NCBI GenBank assembly: GCA_035630615.1
Contig: DASQKI010000071.1
Coordinates: 9,402-73,401, forward strand
Direction of reading: 5' to 3'
DNA from: DATFRX01 sp035630615
GTDB taxonomy: Bacteria; Actinomycetota; Actinomycetes; Propionibacteriales; Nocardioidaceae
Length of the DNA: 64,000 nt
Position numbers and translations under genes: made by a program. The notes beneath the pieces were generated by a model. It saw only the letters and a list, made by a program, of their open reading frames with translations. It searched no databases and was not told the DNA's origin. This document shows, in pieces, positions 45,501-53,981 of the stretch (position 1 is its first letter; the number at the start of each line of letters is the position of its first letter).

Positions 45501-46544
45501 GATGCCGAGCTTGTCGAGCGTGACCGACGGGTCCGGCGAGATGAGGTGTTGGTGCGTTGTCAGCCCTTCGCCGTCGATGAAGATCACCAGATGCTGCGGC
45601 GGCAGGTGCTCCTGTCCGCGGGCGCGCTGGTGGCGGTCGACCCGGGCCTCCATCGTCGGCGCCAGCATCTCCGCCATGCCGGACACGCTGTTGGCGATGA
45701 GACGGGCCGGAACGTCGCCGTCCATGAACTGGGTCTCTTGCGCGTGTGGCAGCCACTTCGCCCAGTCCCAGTGGTCGGAGTTGGCCTCGGACCGCACGAC
45801 CGCCACCTGCACCTCGTGCGGTGCGTGAAACGTGGCGAGCTCCATCGCCATCGCCGTCGCCAGGTCACGAGTCGCGGCCGGGGCGCCCAGCAGGCTCAGC
45901 GTGCCGATCGTGCGCAGGTCGACCGTGATCGGCTGGTCGCGCAGCAGTGAATACCTCGCGTGCAGCTCCTTGGCCGCCTGGAGGCAGACCGGGTCGAACT
46001 CGTTCAACGGTCCGGTGTCGGCCGCCATGATGAGGGGCGAGACGAGCGGCTGATCGCCGGTGCCGATCCGTACGACGAGGAAGTCGGAGTCGTGCAGTCG
46101 GCGTTCCCAGCGTCGAGCGTCGTTGCGGGCGACGTCGACCAGCCGGTCGGATTGGGGATGCCGCCACGCCTCGCTGCGACGCTGTACGGCGATCCGGGCA
46201 CGCAGCGTGTGCCGCATCTGCTCGATGTAGTCGAGGTAGCGCTCGCGGCCCTCGCGCAGTTGCTTCTTCGGCCCGGTGCGCTGGCTGATGATCATGATCG
46301 TCGCGAAGCAGATCGCGCCACACAGGACCAGGAGGCTGGCGACGGCCTGGATCTTGCTGGCTCCCGCCGTCAAGGCGCCGGTCAGGGCGCCCGTGCCCAT
46401 CATCATCGGCATCATGATCATGCCGAGGCCGGCCATCGCCGGTGGGGCCTGGGGTGTGCCCGGCGGTTCGGCGATCTCGAGGTTGCCGGGGTCGACGGTC
46501 GGCGGCGCGGTCCGCGGCGGACGCTTCACCAGCGTGGTCGTCAC
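42573..46544 (-). CDS. eccC: Type VII secretion ATPase EccC (fused EccCa-EccCb)
   Basis: FtsK/SpoIIIE motor of the ESX channel, 1323 aa in one chain. Two membrane helices lie near residues 40-90, then three ATPase domains. The first is complete: Walker A GATGSGKSE near residue 484 and Walker B LLVIVDEF. The second has GAPQTGKST near 828 and IFLIVDGW, and the third has GDGETGKT near 1117 and VVVVADDYD. The second and third lack the usual DE pair, as in known EccC proteins, where they bind signal sequences of substrates. The start is GTG with GAGGAG 8 nt upstream. It converges with the esx-like genes and is divergent from eccD. Confidence 0.95.
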   Translation of the reverse strand: MTTTLVKRPPRTAPPTVDPGNLEIAEPPGTPQAPPAMAGLGMIMMPMMMGTGALTGALTAGASKIQAVASLLVLCGAICFATIMIISQRTGPKKQLREGRERYLDYIEQMRHTLRARIAVQRRSEAWRHPQSDRLVDVARNDARRWERRLHDSDFLVVRIGTGDQPLVSPLIMAADTGPLNEFDPVCLQAAKELHARYSLLRDQPITVDLRTIGTLSLLGAPAATRDLATAMAMELATFHAPHEVQVAVVRSEANSDHWDWAKWLPHAQETQFMDGDVPARLIANSVSGMAEMLAPTMEARVDRHQRARGQEHLPPQHLVIFIDGEGLTTHQHLISPDPSVTLDKLGIHVVTLLEHRRDEPERIEDRIQLGPDGNMTLASRVLPFRRDLVPSGVPAVIARQLSPLRINEDEEGGGDNLSHTVGLPEILGVDDPAGLEPRRTWRPRSLRELLRVPIGVGSNGHTVMLDLKESAHGGMGPHGLVVGATGSGKSEMLRTLVSSLVINHGPDRLALMLVDFKGGATFAAMEDIPHIAGIITNLQDDLTLVDRMHDALFGEMQRRQEILKAVGNLPNVTAYQDLIDAGEQLEPLPHLLVIVDEFSELLTAKPDFAELFVAIGRIGRSIGVHQLLASQKLEMGKIRGLESHLSYRISLRTFSENESRDAIGVPDAYHLPPEPGSGYLKVDTTVFERFKAALVSSPYTPPNEGPKTMVPVVPYLSVNGLGSWIAEQQAVLAAQTNGDEPAGPASKHEQSNLDVICERLTGAGAPKVRQVWLEPLPEVLPLDQVMEVDGRGEPGTVDAFLGMVDDPSHQDQFPLKWDFTGGEGNLVIAGAPQTGKSTLIRTMISSLSLRYAPGDVAFYCIDYGGGSLRQLAELPHVAAVATRVEPERINRTIVEVINILESREEFFREHNLDSVAALRIARAEGKLPADTPGDIFLIVDGWGSFREDFDTMEFTIGEVAARGLNYGVHVVLTVAQNMHVRMRMQSAFGGHIELRLTDSFDSSIGRKLMDKLPKEITGRGIVDISDGLILQAAVPRIDGGDTKADLPDAQRDLVATIKDRWPTSAVQRVQVLPGLIKYDELPAVTPGAAAVPVGVSDQNLGPADVNLFGSDPHLLVYGDGETGKTNLLKLLVKQLIAARTAKQLGFVVVDYRRSLLDVVPEEYLVTYCTSEQQTAETAAQVAGAIRERVPGPDVTSEQLRNRSWWTGVDVVVVADDYDLISTQSGNPLQVLLEFVPQGRDLGMHLVISRRMGGLSRAIFEPLLQRLNDIQTPGLLFSGDRMEGRLVNGVVPRKMPAGRAVYAPRGGVSAASQVQVALLDDSE

Positions 46545-46707
46545 AGCACAAGCTCCTCACAATTGGATCCCGCCCACGCCCGATCACCGTGGGTGTGGTG
46601 ACATAGACAACGATATGCTCCCGCTGATCTCGGGGCTATCGGCGCATGCCGTCGTTGTCCTCGAGAGGCGTAGCCCGCCACGACGCTCGACTCGACCGGG
46701 AGGCCAG

Positions 46708-48054
46708 GTGCTCACCGCCTATAGCCGTGTGACCGTGGTGAGCGGTGCGCGCAAGGTCGACCTCGCGTTACCCAGTGCGCTACCGGTCGCGGACGTCGTC
46801 CCGCAGGTGCTTCGCTACTGCGTACCCGACGGAGATCAGCACCGACCCACGGCGTTCAGCCTTGCTCGGCTCGGTGGCCTGCCTCTGTCGCTCAACCAGA
46901 CGCTCGCCGAGGCCGGCGTCCTCGACGGCGAGGTACTCGAGCTGCGCGGCGAAGGGGCATCGGTTCGTCCGGCGCTCGTCGAGGACGTACGCGACGCGCT
47001 CGAAGACAGCGTGGACGCCGCCGGCGGATGGTGGACCCCTCGTACGACGCTGACCTTCAGCCTGATCGCCGGCGCCGCCGTCCTCGCACTGCTCGCCCTG
47101 GTCCAGTACTTCTTCCCCGAGCTCATCGGGGGCAGCACTGACGCGCAAGTGGTCTCGGCCCTCACCGCGCTGGCCGTCTCCTTCGGCCTGATGGTCTGGG
47201 CGGCGGTGTTCAACCACGGCTGGGTGGCGCAGGTGCTGGCCGGGGTCGCGATGGCCTGGGCGTTCCTGTCCGGCAGCGTGGTGGGTGTCGCCGCCGACGT
47301 CGACCCCTTCGTCGTCCTCATGCTGGGCTGGATCTTCGTCGCCGTCGTCGTCGCGCTGGCCCGGGTGTGCACCGAGGTCGCCATGCCGCACGTGACGGTC
47401 GGGGTCGTGCTGGTAGCGACCGGCCTCGCCGTGAGCTTCGTCGGTATGGCCGACATCGACGTCCACCAAGTGCACCGGATCACACCGGCCGTCGCGATGC
47501 TGGCCGCCGGTGTGCTGCCGCGCCTGACCCTGTCGGTCGGCGGTCTGGCCAGTGCGGACTACCGAGTACGCCATGCCGGCCGGATCAGCGCGGAGAGCCT
47601 GGCCAGCCGCTATCGCCAGAGCAACTGGATGCTGCTCGGTGGCCTGGTCGGATTCGCCCTCGTGGTGGTCTGGTGCAGCTTCTGGCTCACCTTCAGCACC
47701 GGATCGTGGGACCGCTACCTCGCGCTCAGCGTCGGAGCCGCGGCCCTGCTGCGGTCGCGGGTCTACTCGCGGACGCCTCACATGGTGCCGCTCCGCGCCG
47801 CCGCCGTCGCCATCGGCGTCATGCAGCTGGTCCGGCTCACCGAGGACGTACCCGAGCTTCGCGAGTGGGTGATCCCCGCCTTCGCCGGCGTGGCGCTGCT
47901 CCTCGTGGCGATCAGCAGCCTGCCGATGACCGACATCACGCGGGCCCAGATCAAGCGGGTGCTCAACATCGCCGAGTTCCTCGTCATCGTCGACATGGTC
48001 GTGGTGACGATGGGCGCCGCAGGCGTGTTCAGCGAGATCCAGGACCGACTATGA
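46708..48054 (+). CDS. eccD: Type VII secretion integral membrane protein EccD
   Basis: About 448 aa. A ubiquitin-like N-terminus (AYSRVTVVSGARKVDLALPS, then LRYCVPDGDQ and LDGEVLELRG) is followed by about 11 membrane helices, the EccD layout. I prefer the GTG at 46708, which has GGGAGG close upstream and is where homology starts; an ATG at 46615 would add 31 unconserved residues. The stop overlaps a tiny ORF. EccB, EccE and a mycosin are not found nearby. Confidence 0.9.
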   Translation: MLTAYSRVTVVSGARKVDLALPSALPVADVVPQVLRYCVPDGDQHRPTAFSLARLGGLPLSLNQTLAEAGVLDGEVLELRGEGASVRPALVEDVRDALEDSVDAAGGWWTPRTTLTFSLIAGAAVLALLALVQYFFPELIGGSTDAQVVSALTALAVSFGLMVWAAVFNHGWVAQVLAGVAMAWAFLSGSVVGVAADVDPFVVLMLGWIFVAVVVALARVCTEVAMPHVTVGVVLVATGLAVSFVGMADIDVHQVHRITPAVAMLAAGVLPRLTLSVGGLASADYRVRHAGRISAESLASRYRQSNWMLLGGLVGFALVVVWCSFWLTFSTGSWDRYLALSVGAAALLRSRVYSRTPHMVPLRAAAVAIGVMQLVRLTEDVPELREWVIPAFAGVALLLVAISSLPMTDITRAQIKRVLNIAEFLVIVDMVVVTMGAAGVFSEIQDRL

Positions 48055-48119
48055 GTGCGGCCATGGTGCAGGGGGCGACGACGATCGACGACGCCGGGTC
48101 GGGAGGTAGCGATGGCTGA
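48051..48119 (+). CDS. Possible 22-residue coupling ORF between eccD and the ParA-like gene
   Basis: An ATG overlapping the eccD stop (ATGA) opens a 22-codon frame (MSAAMVQGATTIDDAGSGGS, then DG) whose stop lies inside the start of the next gene. It may exist only to carry ribosomes from eccD to the next gene. No homology is known to me. Confidence 0.3.
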   Translation: MSAAMVQGATTIDDAGSGGSDG

Positions 48120-49455
48120 CGAAGAAGGCCCGACCGAGCAAGAGCTCGAGGCGCGCCGTCGGGCATCGGCCCAGGACGCCGCGGGCGATCTGGCCCGGAT
48201 GGGTGTCGACCCGCGTCTGTTGGGTCTCGACCCTGTGATGTCACCGCCCCCCGCTGAGCAGCCGTCGGCGCCCGAGCCGCCACCGAGCCATCAGCCGGAG
48301 CCGGCAGCACCGGCGACTGGCGAGGGTGTCGGCGGACCGGTGGCGTATGGCGAGTCCGATCAGGCGCCGCGCTCGGACCGTGGTGATGTCGTGCCGCTGC
48401 GTCCGGAGTTTGCCGGGCCCACGCCGATGCCCGTCGGGCCGCCGTCCGCTTCGACTCCGCCGCCCTCGAACCCGGCGATGAACCCGGCACTCGGACCGCC
48501 GCCCGGGCACTACCTCGCGCCACCGACCCAGCAGGCGCCCGCGCCGCAACCCGCCCCGGCGGCATCGCCCTACTCGGCGACCAGCGCTCCGGTCGAGGAG
48601 ATGCTGGCCCGGACCGCGGCCGGCAAGCCCGCACCCAACACGTCCGGCCGGTGGATGAAGGCCGTGACCTTCGGTCTCGTGACGCCCGACGCGGCGGAGA
48701 CCGTCGGGTCCGAGCGGATGCTGGTCGGCGCCCTGCGGACGAGGCAAGCCGACCGACGCGTGGTGGCGTTCAACGCCGGCAAGGGTGGGGTCGGCACGAC
48801 GACCGTCGCGCTGGGCGTCGCGACCGCATTCGCGGCGCTGCGCGACGATCCGACCGTCCTCGTCGACGCCCATTCGGGCACCGCGTCCCTCGGACAGATG
48901 CTCGGCGTGCCCGCGGCGCTGACGGGCCGCGACCTCGTCGCCGACGCCGACGCCGAGCCGACCGTCGTCCCCGGCGGACTGCGGGTCGTCGACGGTTGCG
49001 GATGGGGCACTCCGCTGCGTCGGGCCGACGTGCCGCCGCTGCTCGACCGGCTCGGCCGCGACCATGCGTTCACCCTCGTCGACGTCGGCAACGACCCCGG
49101 CGAGGCCGCGTACGCCGCACTCGCTCGTAGCGACCAGACGGTGATTGTCACCTGTGCCGGGGCATGGGGGCTCTCGAGCGCTCGAGTGGCGGCCGCGCGG
49201 CTACGCGATGTCGACACGTTTGCGATCGACCGCGCCATCTACGTCGTCGTGTGCACCAACGACGAGTCCTATCGCAAGGTGCATCGCGAGGTCATGCAGC
49301 AGCTTGCCCAAGGACCCGTGCGAGCGGTCGTCGTACCGCCGGACCCCGAGCTCGCCACCGGGCAGCCGTTCGACCCGAGCCGGGTCCGGCCGACGACGCG
49401 GGAGGCAATGCTCGAGGTCGCCGCCGCGATCGCGGTCACGAGCGGCGTGCACTGA
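48112..49455 (+). CDS. ParA/MinD-like ATPase with long proline-rich N-terminus (EspI-like)
   Basis: 447 aa. Residues 1-190 are a disordered Pro/Ala-rich region (PPPAEQPSAPEPPPSHQPEP), and the rest is a ParA-type domain. The Walker A is GKGGVGTTT at 223-231: the signature Lys224 is kept but the Lys usually seen before the final TT is Thr. The same overall design is seen in EspI of mycobacterial ESX loci. The ATG has GGGAGG 6 nt upstream. It links the secretion and pilus halves of the locus. Confidence 0.75.
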   Translation: MADEEGPTEQELEARRRASAQDAAGDLARMGVDPRLLGLDPVMSPPPAEQPSAPEPPPSHQPEPAAPATGEGVGGPVAYGESDQAPRSDRGDVVPLRPEFAGPTPMPVGPPSASTPPPSNPAMNPALGPPPGHYLAPPTQQAPAPQPAPAASPYSATSAPVEEMLARTAAGKPAPNTSGRWMKAVTFGLVTPDAAETVGSERMLVGALRTRQADRRVVAFNAGKGGVGTTTVALGVATAFAALRDDPTVLVDAHSGTASLGQMLGVPAALTGRDLVADADAEPTVVPGGLRVVDGCGWGTPLRRADVPPLLDRLGRDHAFTLVDVGNDPGEAAYAALARSDQTVIVTCAGAWGLSSARVAAARLRDVDTFAIDRAIYVVVCTNDESYRKVHREVMQQLAQGPVRAVVVPPDPELATGQPFDPSRVRPTTREAMLEVAAAIAVTSGVH

Positions 49456-50042
49456 TGTCGACGACGCCTCCCGAGCCACCCCCACGGGTGTCCGACCCGC
49501 CTCCGGCGCCCGAGTTCGACATCCCCAATGCCGAGAAGTACATGCTCGAGGCGGACGTCATGCGCCGCCGCCAGCTGCGCTCGGCGCTGCTCCACGGTTC
49601 GACCCGCACGTGGCGTGAGCACCGCAAGGTCTGGCCCGGCGTCGTCGCGGGTCTCGTCGCGGTTGGTCTAGTTATCGCGATCATCGCGGTGAAGTCGGCC
49701 TACGACAAGGACACGGAAAACCGGCAGGACGACGAGCTGCAGGCCTTCTGCGACGACGTCTCGCGCGATGCCGAGACGACGCTCGACGAACTCGACGTGA
49801 ACGAGGCCGAGGACGTCCAGAGCGCGGCCGACGGCGCCCGTAGCCTCGCCGACAGCGTTCCCGATCACGTGGCCGGCGAGATACAAGACGCCGCAGAGAC
49901 GATCGCCGATCAGCTCTACAAGATGGTCGACGCCGAAGCCGCAGGCGACAGCGACAAGCTGGACCGGCTCGAGACCGACGATGCGTACGTTCAGGCGAAG
50001 GCTGATCTCGCCACATTCAACGACGAGCACTGCTCCGATTGA
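49455..50042 (+). CDS. Single-pass membrane protein, function unknown
   Basis: 195 aa. A Pro-rich cytosolic part (residues 1-55, ending RTWREHRKVW) leads to one membrane helix (about 56-78, GVVAGLVAVGLVIAIIAVKS). An acidic helical outer region follows, with two Cys (AFCDDVSR and the C-terminal DEHCSD). The start overlaps the preceding stop by one base. It may be a structural part of the envelope complex, but this is only context. A gap of 149 nt follows. Confidence 0.65.
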   Translation: MSTTPPEPPPRVSDPPPAPEFDIPNAEKYMLEADVMRRRQLRSALLHGSTRTWREHRKVWPGVVAGLVAVGLVIAIIAVKSAYDKDTENRQDDELQAFCDDVSRDAETTLDELDVNEAEDVQSAADGARSLADSVPDHVAGEIQDAAETIADQLYKMVDAEAAGDSDKLDRLETDDAYVQAKADLATFNDEHCSD

Positions 50043-50191
50043 GTCGTCAACCACTCCGCCGGCGGTGACTGAGCGTGCGCGTCGTCGTGTACCTTGTGTA
50101 CGGACTCTGGTGCGTCGGGGGCTGCCGGGACAACGCCCGTACCCGCCCCCCGCGAACGTCGTAGCCGAGTGGTGATCCGAGAGGTTTGGCG

Positions 50192-50887
50192 ATGGCTGAC
50201 ACCCGTACTTCCGCAAGCCGCCGCGCGGCGCCGCAGACCAGCGCGTCCCGGTTGCCGTCGTCACGCGAACGACGTCCGGCGCTCGCCGCGTTGGCGATCC
50301 TGCTGATCGTCGGAGGCGCGTTCGCCAGCGGCTTCCTCGCCTTACAGGCGGGCAATCGCGCCGACTACCTGCGAGTGAAGGCTGATGTGCCACAGGGCGC
50401 CGAGATCACCGACGCCGACCTCGAGACCGTCAGCCTGCCGGAGGACATGGACGGCGTCATCTCGAGCGACGACTCTGAAGACGTCGTCGGCCTCCGTGCG
50501 GTGACTCCTTTGCTGGCGGGCACGATTCTGATGCCCGACATGCTGGATGACGGCTCGGCGATCCCAGCCGGCAAGGAGGTCGTCCCCTTCGGCGTCGAGG
50601 CCAGCAACATCGACCCCGACATCGAGGAGGGCGCGGCGCTGCACGTCTATGTCAGCCCAGACGAGGAGGGCGGCAACCCCGACAGCTATGACGCGACGCT
50701 CGTCTCGGCCGACTTCCCGGACGATGGGAGTGGCATCGGCGGCGACAGCAGCTCGTCCGACGTCCAGATCCGTGTCCTGATGGACAGCGCCGACGCCGAG
50801 GCGATCCAACCGGCCATCCTCGACGACCGGGTGTCGATCTCCGAGATCGCGCCGCCGCCGAGCGACGACTCCAACGGCGGCGAGTGA
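50192..50887 (+). CDS. SAF-domain Flp pilus assembly protein (CpaB/RcpC-like)
   Basis: 231 aa. One N-terminal membrane helix (about 29-50) is followed by a SAF domain (RVKADVPQGAEITDADLETV, then GLRAVTPLLAGTIL). CpaB-type proteins sit at the base of Tad pili. The ATG has GAGAGG 7 nt upstream; a TTG two codons earlier is possible. First gene of an uninterrupted Tad series. Confidence 0.85.
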   Translation: MADTRTSASRRAAPQTSASRLPSSRERRPALAALAILLIVGGAFASGFLALQAGNRADYLRVKADVPQGAEITDADLETVSLPEDMDGVISSDDSEDVVGLRAVTPLLAGTILMPDMLDDGSAIPAGKEVVPFGVEASNIDPDIEEGAALHVYVSPDEEGGNPDSYDATLVSADFPDDGSGIGGDSSSSDVQIRVLMDSADAEAIQPAILDDRVSISEIAPPPSDDSNGGE

Positions 50888-50893
50888 GCCGCG

Positions 50894-51775
50894 ATGGGTC
50901 TGCTCGCCGTTGCCTCCGCGAAAGGATCGCCAGGCGCCACCACGACGGCGCTGCTGTTCGGCGCCCTGTGGCCGCGGTCGGTCATCGTGGCGGAGTGCGA
51001 CCCCCACGGCGGTGATGTCGCGGCCCGGCTGCCGGCCGAAAACGGCGGCGTCATCGATCCCGATCGCGGTCTGCTGAGCCTTGGCGCGGCCGGACGCAAG
51101 ATGCTGCGACCCGACCTGGTGCCCGAGCACACCCAGCGCATCTCGGGTGGCCTCGACGTCTTGATCGGCGTCCGGATGCCGGAGCAGTCGGCCGGCCTCG
51201 CCCAGCAGTGGGGACAGCTCGGCCCGATCTTCGGTGGCATCCCGGGCTACGACGTGATCGCCGACATGGGCCGGCTCGGCGCGTCCACACCACAAAACGT
51301 CATGCTGGCATCGGCCAACGATCTGGTCATGGTCTGCGACACCCAGCCCAGCAACGTGGTTCACATGCGCGAGCGCATCCTGGCACTTCACCCGGCGCTC
51401 CATCCCGAGTCGTCGAGCGGCACCCGCATCCACATCGCGGTCGTCGCGGATCCCAAGCGGCGGCAAGCCGTGCGCGAGATCGGGGACGCCATGCGACGGG
51501 CCGCCGCGTCGGTCGCCGAGGTCTATCACCTGGCTGACGACCCGAAGGGAGCTGGCTTTTTCTCCGGAGAGATCACCGGGCGGCCCGACCGGACCGCGTT
51601 GGTCAAGTCGGCTCTGCCCGTCGTTGCGCGGCTGGCCGCCGACACGGAGCCGTTCTTTGTCGAGCCGTCCATGCAACCGATGGAGTCCGGTGAGGCGTCT
51701 CAATGGCCGGGGTGGCAGCCGGGCGAGCCTCAGCAGGCACCCGGTGTCCCGACGATCGGAGGTGACCAGCGGTGA
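50894..51775 (+). CDS. TadZ/CpaE-like ParA-family ATPase
   Basis: 293 aa. The N-terminal nucleotide motif is AKGSPGATTTA (residues 9-19), a deviant Walker A that keeps Lys10. The second motif is VAECDPHGGDVAARL. These proteins position the Tad machine at the membrane. This is the second ParA-like ATPase in the locus. Stop and next start overlap (GTGA). Confidence 0.85.
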   Translation: MGLLAVASAKGSPGATTTALLFGALWPRSVIVAECDPHGGDVAARLPAENGGVIDPDRGLLSLGAAGRKMLRPDLVPEHTQRISGGLDVLIGVRMPEQSAGLAQQWGQLGPIFGGIPGYDVIADMGRLGASTPQNVMLASANDLVMVCDTQPSNVVHMRERILALHPALHPESSSGTRIHIAVVADPKRRQAVREIGDAMRRAAASVAEVYHLADDPKGAGFFSGEITGRPDRTALVKSALPVVARLAADTEPFFVEPSMQPMESGEASQWPGWQPGEPQQAPGVPTIGGDQR

Positions 51776-53082
51776 TCGACCATGATCTGGTTCGGCAGCT
51801 GCGCGTCCAGGTTGCTGATCGGCTCAACGACCAGCGCCGGCGCGACCAGATGAACGGCGTCTCGGCGATGTCGGTCGAGGACGAGCGCGAGTACGCCCGG
51901 TCGCTGATCGTTCAAGTACTCGAGGACCATGCGCGATACGAGATCGCCGAGGGCCGTACTCCACCGTCGGCCGACGACGAGGCATCGCTCGCCTCGGCCA
52001 TCCACTCGGCTCTCTTCGGCGTCGGGCGACTGCAGCCGCTGCTCGACGATCCCGAGGTCGAAAACGTCGACATCAACGGCTGCGACCACGTGTTCGTGCA
52101 ATACGGCGACGGTCGCGAGGAGCGGCTGCCACCGGTCGCCGACGACGACGAGGAGCTCGTCGAGCTGATTCAGGTGCTCGCGGCCCACACCGGTCTGTCG
52201 AGCCGGCCGTTCGACTCGGCCAACCCGCAGCTCGACCTGCGACTGCCCGACGGATCGCGACTGTCGGCGGTGATGAACGTCTGCGCCAGACCGGCCGTCT
52301 CGATCCGCAAGGCGCGAATGGGCAAGGTCTTCCTCGACGAGCTGGTCGCCAACGGCACGTTGAGCCACGACCTCGCGTCGTTCTTGAAGGCCGCCGTCGC
52401 CGCGCGCAAAAACATCATGATCGCCGGCGCCACCAACGCCGGCAAGACCACCCTGCTACGGGCGCTCGCCAGCGAGATCTCGCCGCACGAGCGGCTGGTG
52501 ACGGTCGAGCGAGCACTGGAGCTGGGGCTCGGCGAGTTCGAGGACCTCCATCCCAACGTCGTGGCCTTCGAGGAGCGGCTGCCTAACTCCGAAGGAGTCG
52601 GCGGCGTCGACATGGCCGACCTCGTGCGCCGGTCGCTGCGGATGAACCCGTCGCGCGTCATCGTGGGTGAGGTGCTCGGCGACGAGATCGTCACGATGCT
52701 CAACGCGATGAGCCAGGGCAACGACGGCTCGCTGTCGACGATCCACGCCAACTCCTCGCTCGAGGTGTTCAACCGGATCGGCACCTACGCGATCCAGGCG
52801 CGGGAGCGGCTGCCGATCGACGCGACCAACATGCTGATCGCCGGCGCCCTCGACTTCGTCGTCTTCTTGCGAAAGCACAACGACTACATCGGCGGCGGGA
52901 CGCAGCGCCGGGTCGTCGAGAGCGTCCGCGAGGTCGTCGGCCACGACGGTCAGGTGCTGTCGAGCGAGGTGTTCGCACCGGATCCGGACGGTCGGGCCGC
53001 CGCCCACGCACCGATCTCGTGTATCGCCGACCTCGAGGCCGAGGGCTATCGTCCGATCGTGCACGGCAGGTGGGCCGGTTGA
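51772..53082 (+). CDS. tadA: Tad pilus secretion ATPase TadA/CpaF
   Basis: 436 aa. The N-terminal domain carries PLLDDPEVENVDINGCDHVF. The motor has Walker A GATNAGKTT at 219-227, the ERALELGL region, Walker B around RVIVGEVLGDE and the His-box GSLSTIHANS. It drives assembly of the Flp pilus. The start is GTG with CGGAGG upstream. Confidence 0.95.
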   Translation: MIDHDLVRQLRVQVADRLNDQRRRDQMNGVSAMSVEDEREYARSLIVQVLEDHARYEIAEGRTPPSADDEASLASAIHSALFGVGRLQPLLDDPEVENVDINGCDHVFVQYGDGREERLPPVADDDEELVELIQVLAAHTGLSSRPFDSANPQLDLRLPDGSRLSAVMNVCARPAVSIRKARMGKVFLDELVANGTLSHDLASFLKAAVAARKNIMIAGATNAGKTTLLRALASEISPHERLVTVERALELGLGEFEDLHPNVVAFEERLPNSEGVGGVDMADLVRRSLRMNPSRVIVGEVLGDEIVTMLNAMSQGNDGSLSTIHANSSLEVFNRIGTYAIQARERLPIDATNMLIAGALDFVVFLRKHNDYIGGGTQRRVVESVREVVGHDGQVLSSEVFAPDPDGRAAAHAPISCIADLEAEGYRPIVHGRWAG

Positions 53083-53981
53083 TCGAGGAGTACCGCCTCC
53101 CACTCGCGCTGACTGCCGGCACTGTGGTCGGCATCGGGCTGCTGCTCTTCGTCCTGTCGATCGTCGGGTTGCCGCGCCGGGAGGCCGCGACTCCCGGCGG
53201 CCGAAGCGGTGGGGGACTCGACCTGCAGCGCACGTCGGTCAGGGTCGCGTTCGGTGTCGGCGTCGGGCTCATCACTCTGGTGGTCACCCGCTGGGTGATC
53301 CTGGCGATCGCGCTCGGATTCCTCGCAGCCTTCTGGGACAAGCTCTTCGGCGGCGTGCAGTCGGAGCGGAAGGCCATCAACCGGCTCGACGGCCTCGCCG
53401 CGTGGACAGAAGCGCTGCGCGACACGATCGCCGGCGCGGTCGGTTTGGAGCAGGCGATCCCGGCCACCGCGGTCAACGCCGCCCCGACGGTACGGCCCGC
53501 GCTCAACCTGCTCGTCGACCGGCTGCGCGTACGCGAGCCGCTGCCGAGCGCGCTGCTGAAGTTCTCCGACGACCTCGACGACTCGTCGGCCGACCTGATC
53601 GTGGCCGCTCTCATCCTCAACTCGCGGCTACGTGGGCCGGGCCTGCGCGACGTGCTCGGCGCATTGGCCGATTCTGCACGTGAGGAACTCGATCTTCGGC
53701 GCCGTGTCGAGGGAAGTCGCCGGAGTACGCGGCGCAGCGTACAGCTGGTCGTCATCATCACGCTGGCCGTGCCGGCCTTGCTGGTGCTGTTCAACCCGGA
53801 CTACGTCGCGCCGTACGAGACCTTCGAGGGTCAGATCGTGCTGAGCATCGTGATCGGGATGTTTGGACTTGGCATCGTGTGGCTGCGGCGGCTAGCCGGT
53901 GTCGAGGCGCCCGAGCGCTTCCTCATCGAGAGCCGTCATCAGCGCAGCCTGCAGGCACAGTCCGAGGTGACGACCGGATGA
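53079..53981 (+). CDS. tadB: Tad pilus inner-membrane protein TadB
   Basis: About 300 aa with two N-terminal helices, a T2SSF domain (LAAWTEALRDTIAGAVGLEQ, then LRDVLGALADSAREELDLRR) and two C-terminal helices. I start at a TTG that overlaps the tadA stop (TTGA); a GTG 9 nt earlier is equally possible. Partner of TadC. Confidence 0.85.
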   Translation: MIEEYRLPLALTAGTVVGIGLLLFVLSIVGLPRREAATPGGRSGGGLDLQRTSVRVAFGVGVGLITLVVTRWVILAIALGFLAAFWDKLFGGVQSERKAINRLDGLAAWTEALRDTIAGAVGLEQAIPATAVNAAPTVRPALNLLVDRLRVREPLPSALLKFSDDLDDSSADLIVAALILNSRLRGPGLRDVLGALADSAREELDLRRRVEGSRRSTRRSVQLVVIITLAVPALLVLFNPDYVAPYETFEGQIVLSIVIGMFGLGIVWLRRLAGVEAPERFLIESRHQRSLQAQSEVTTG

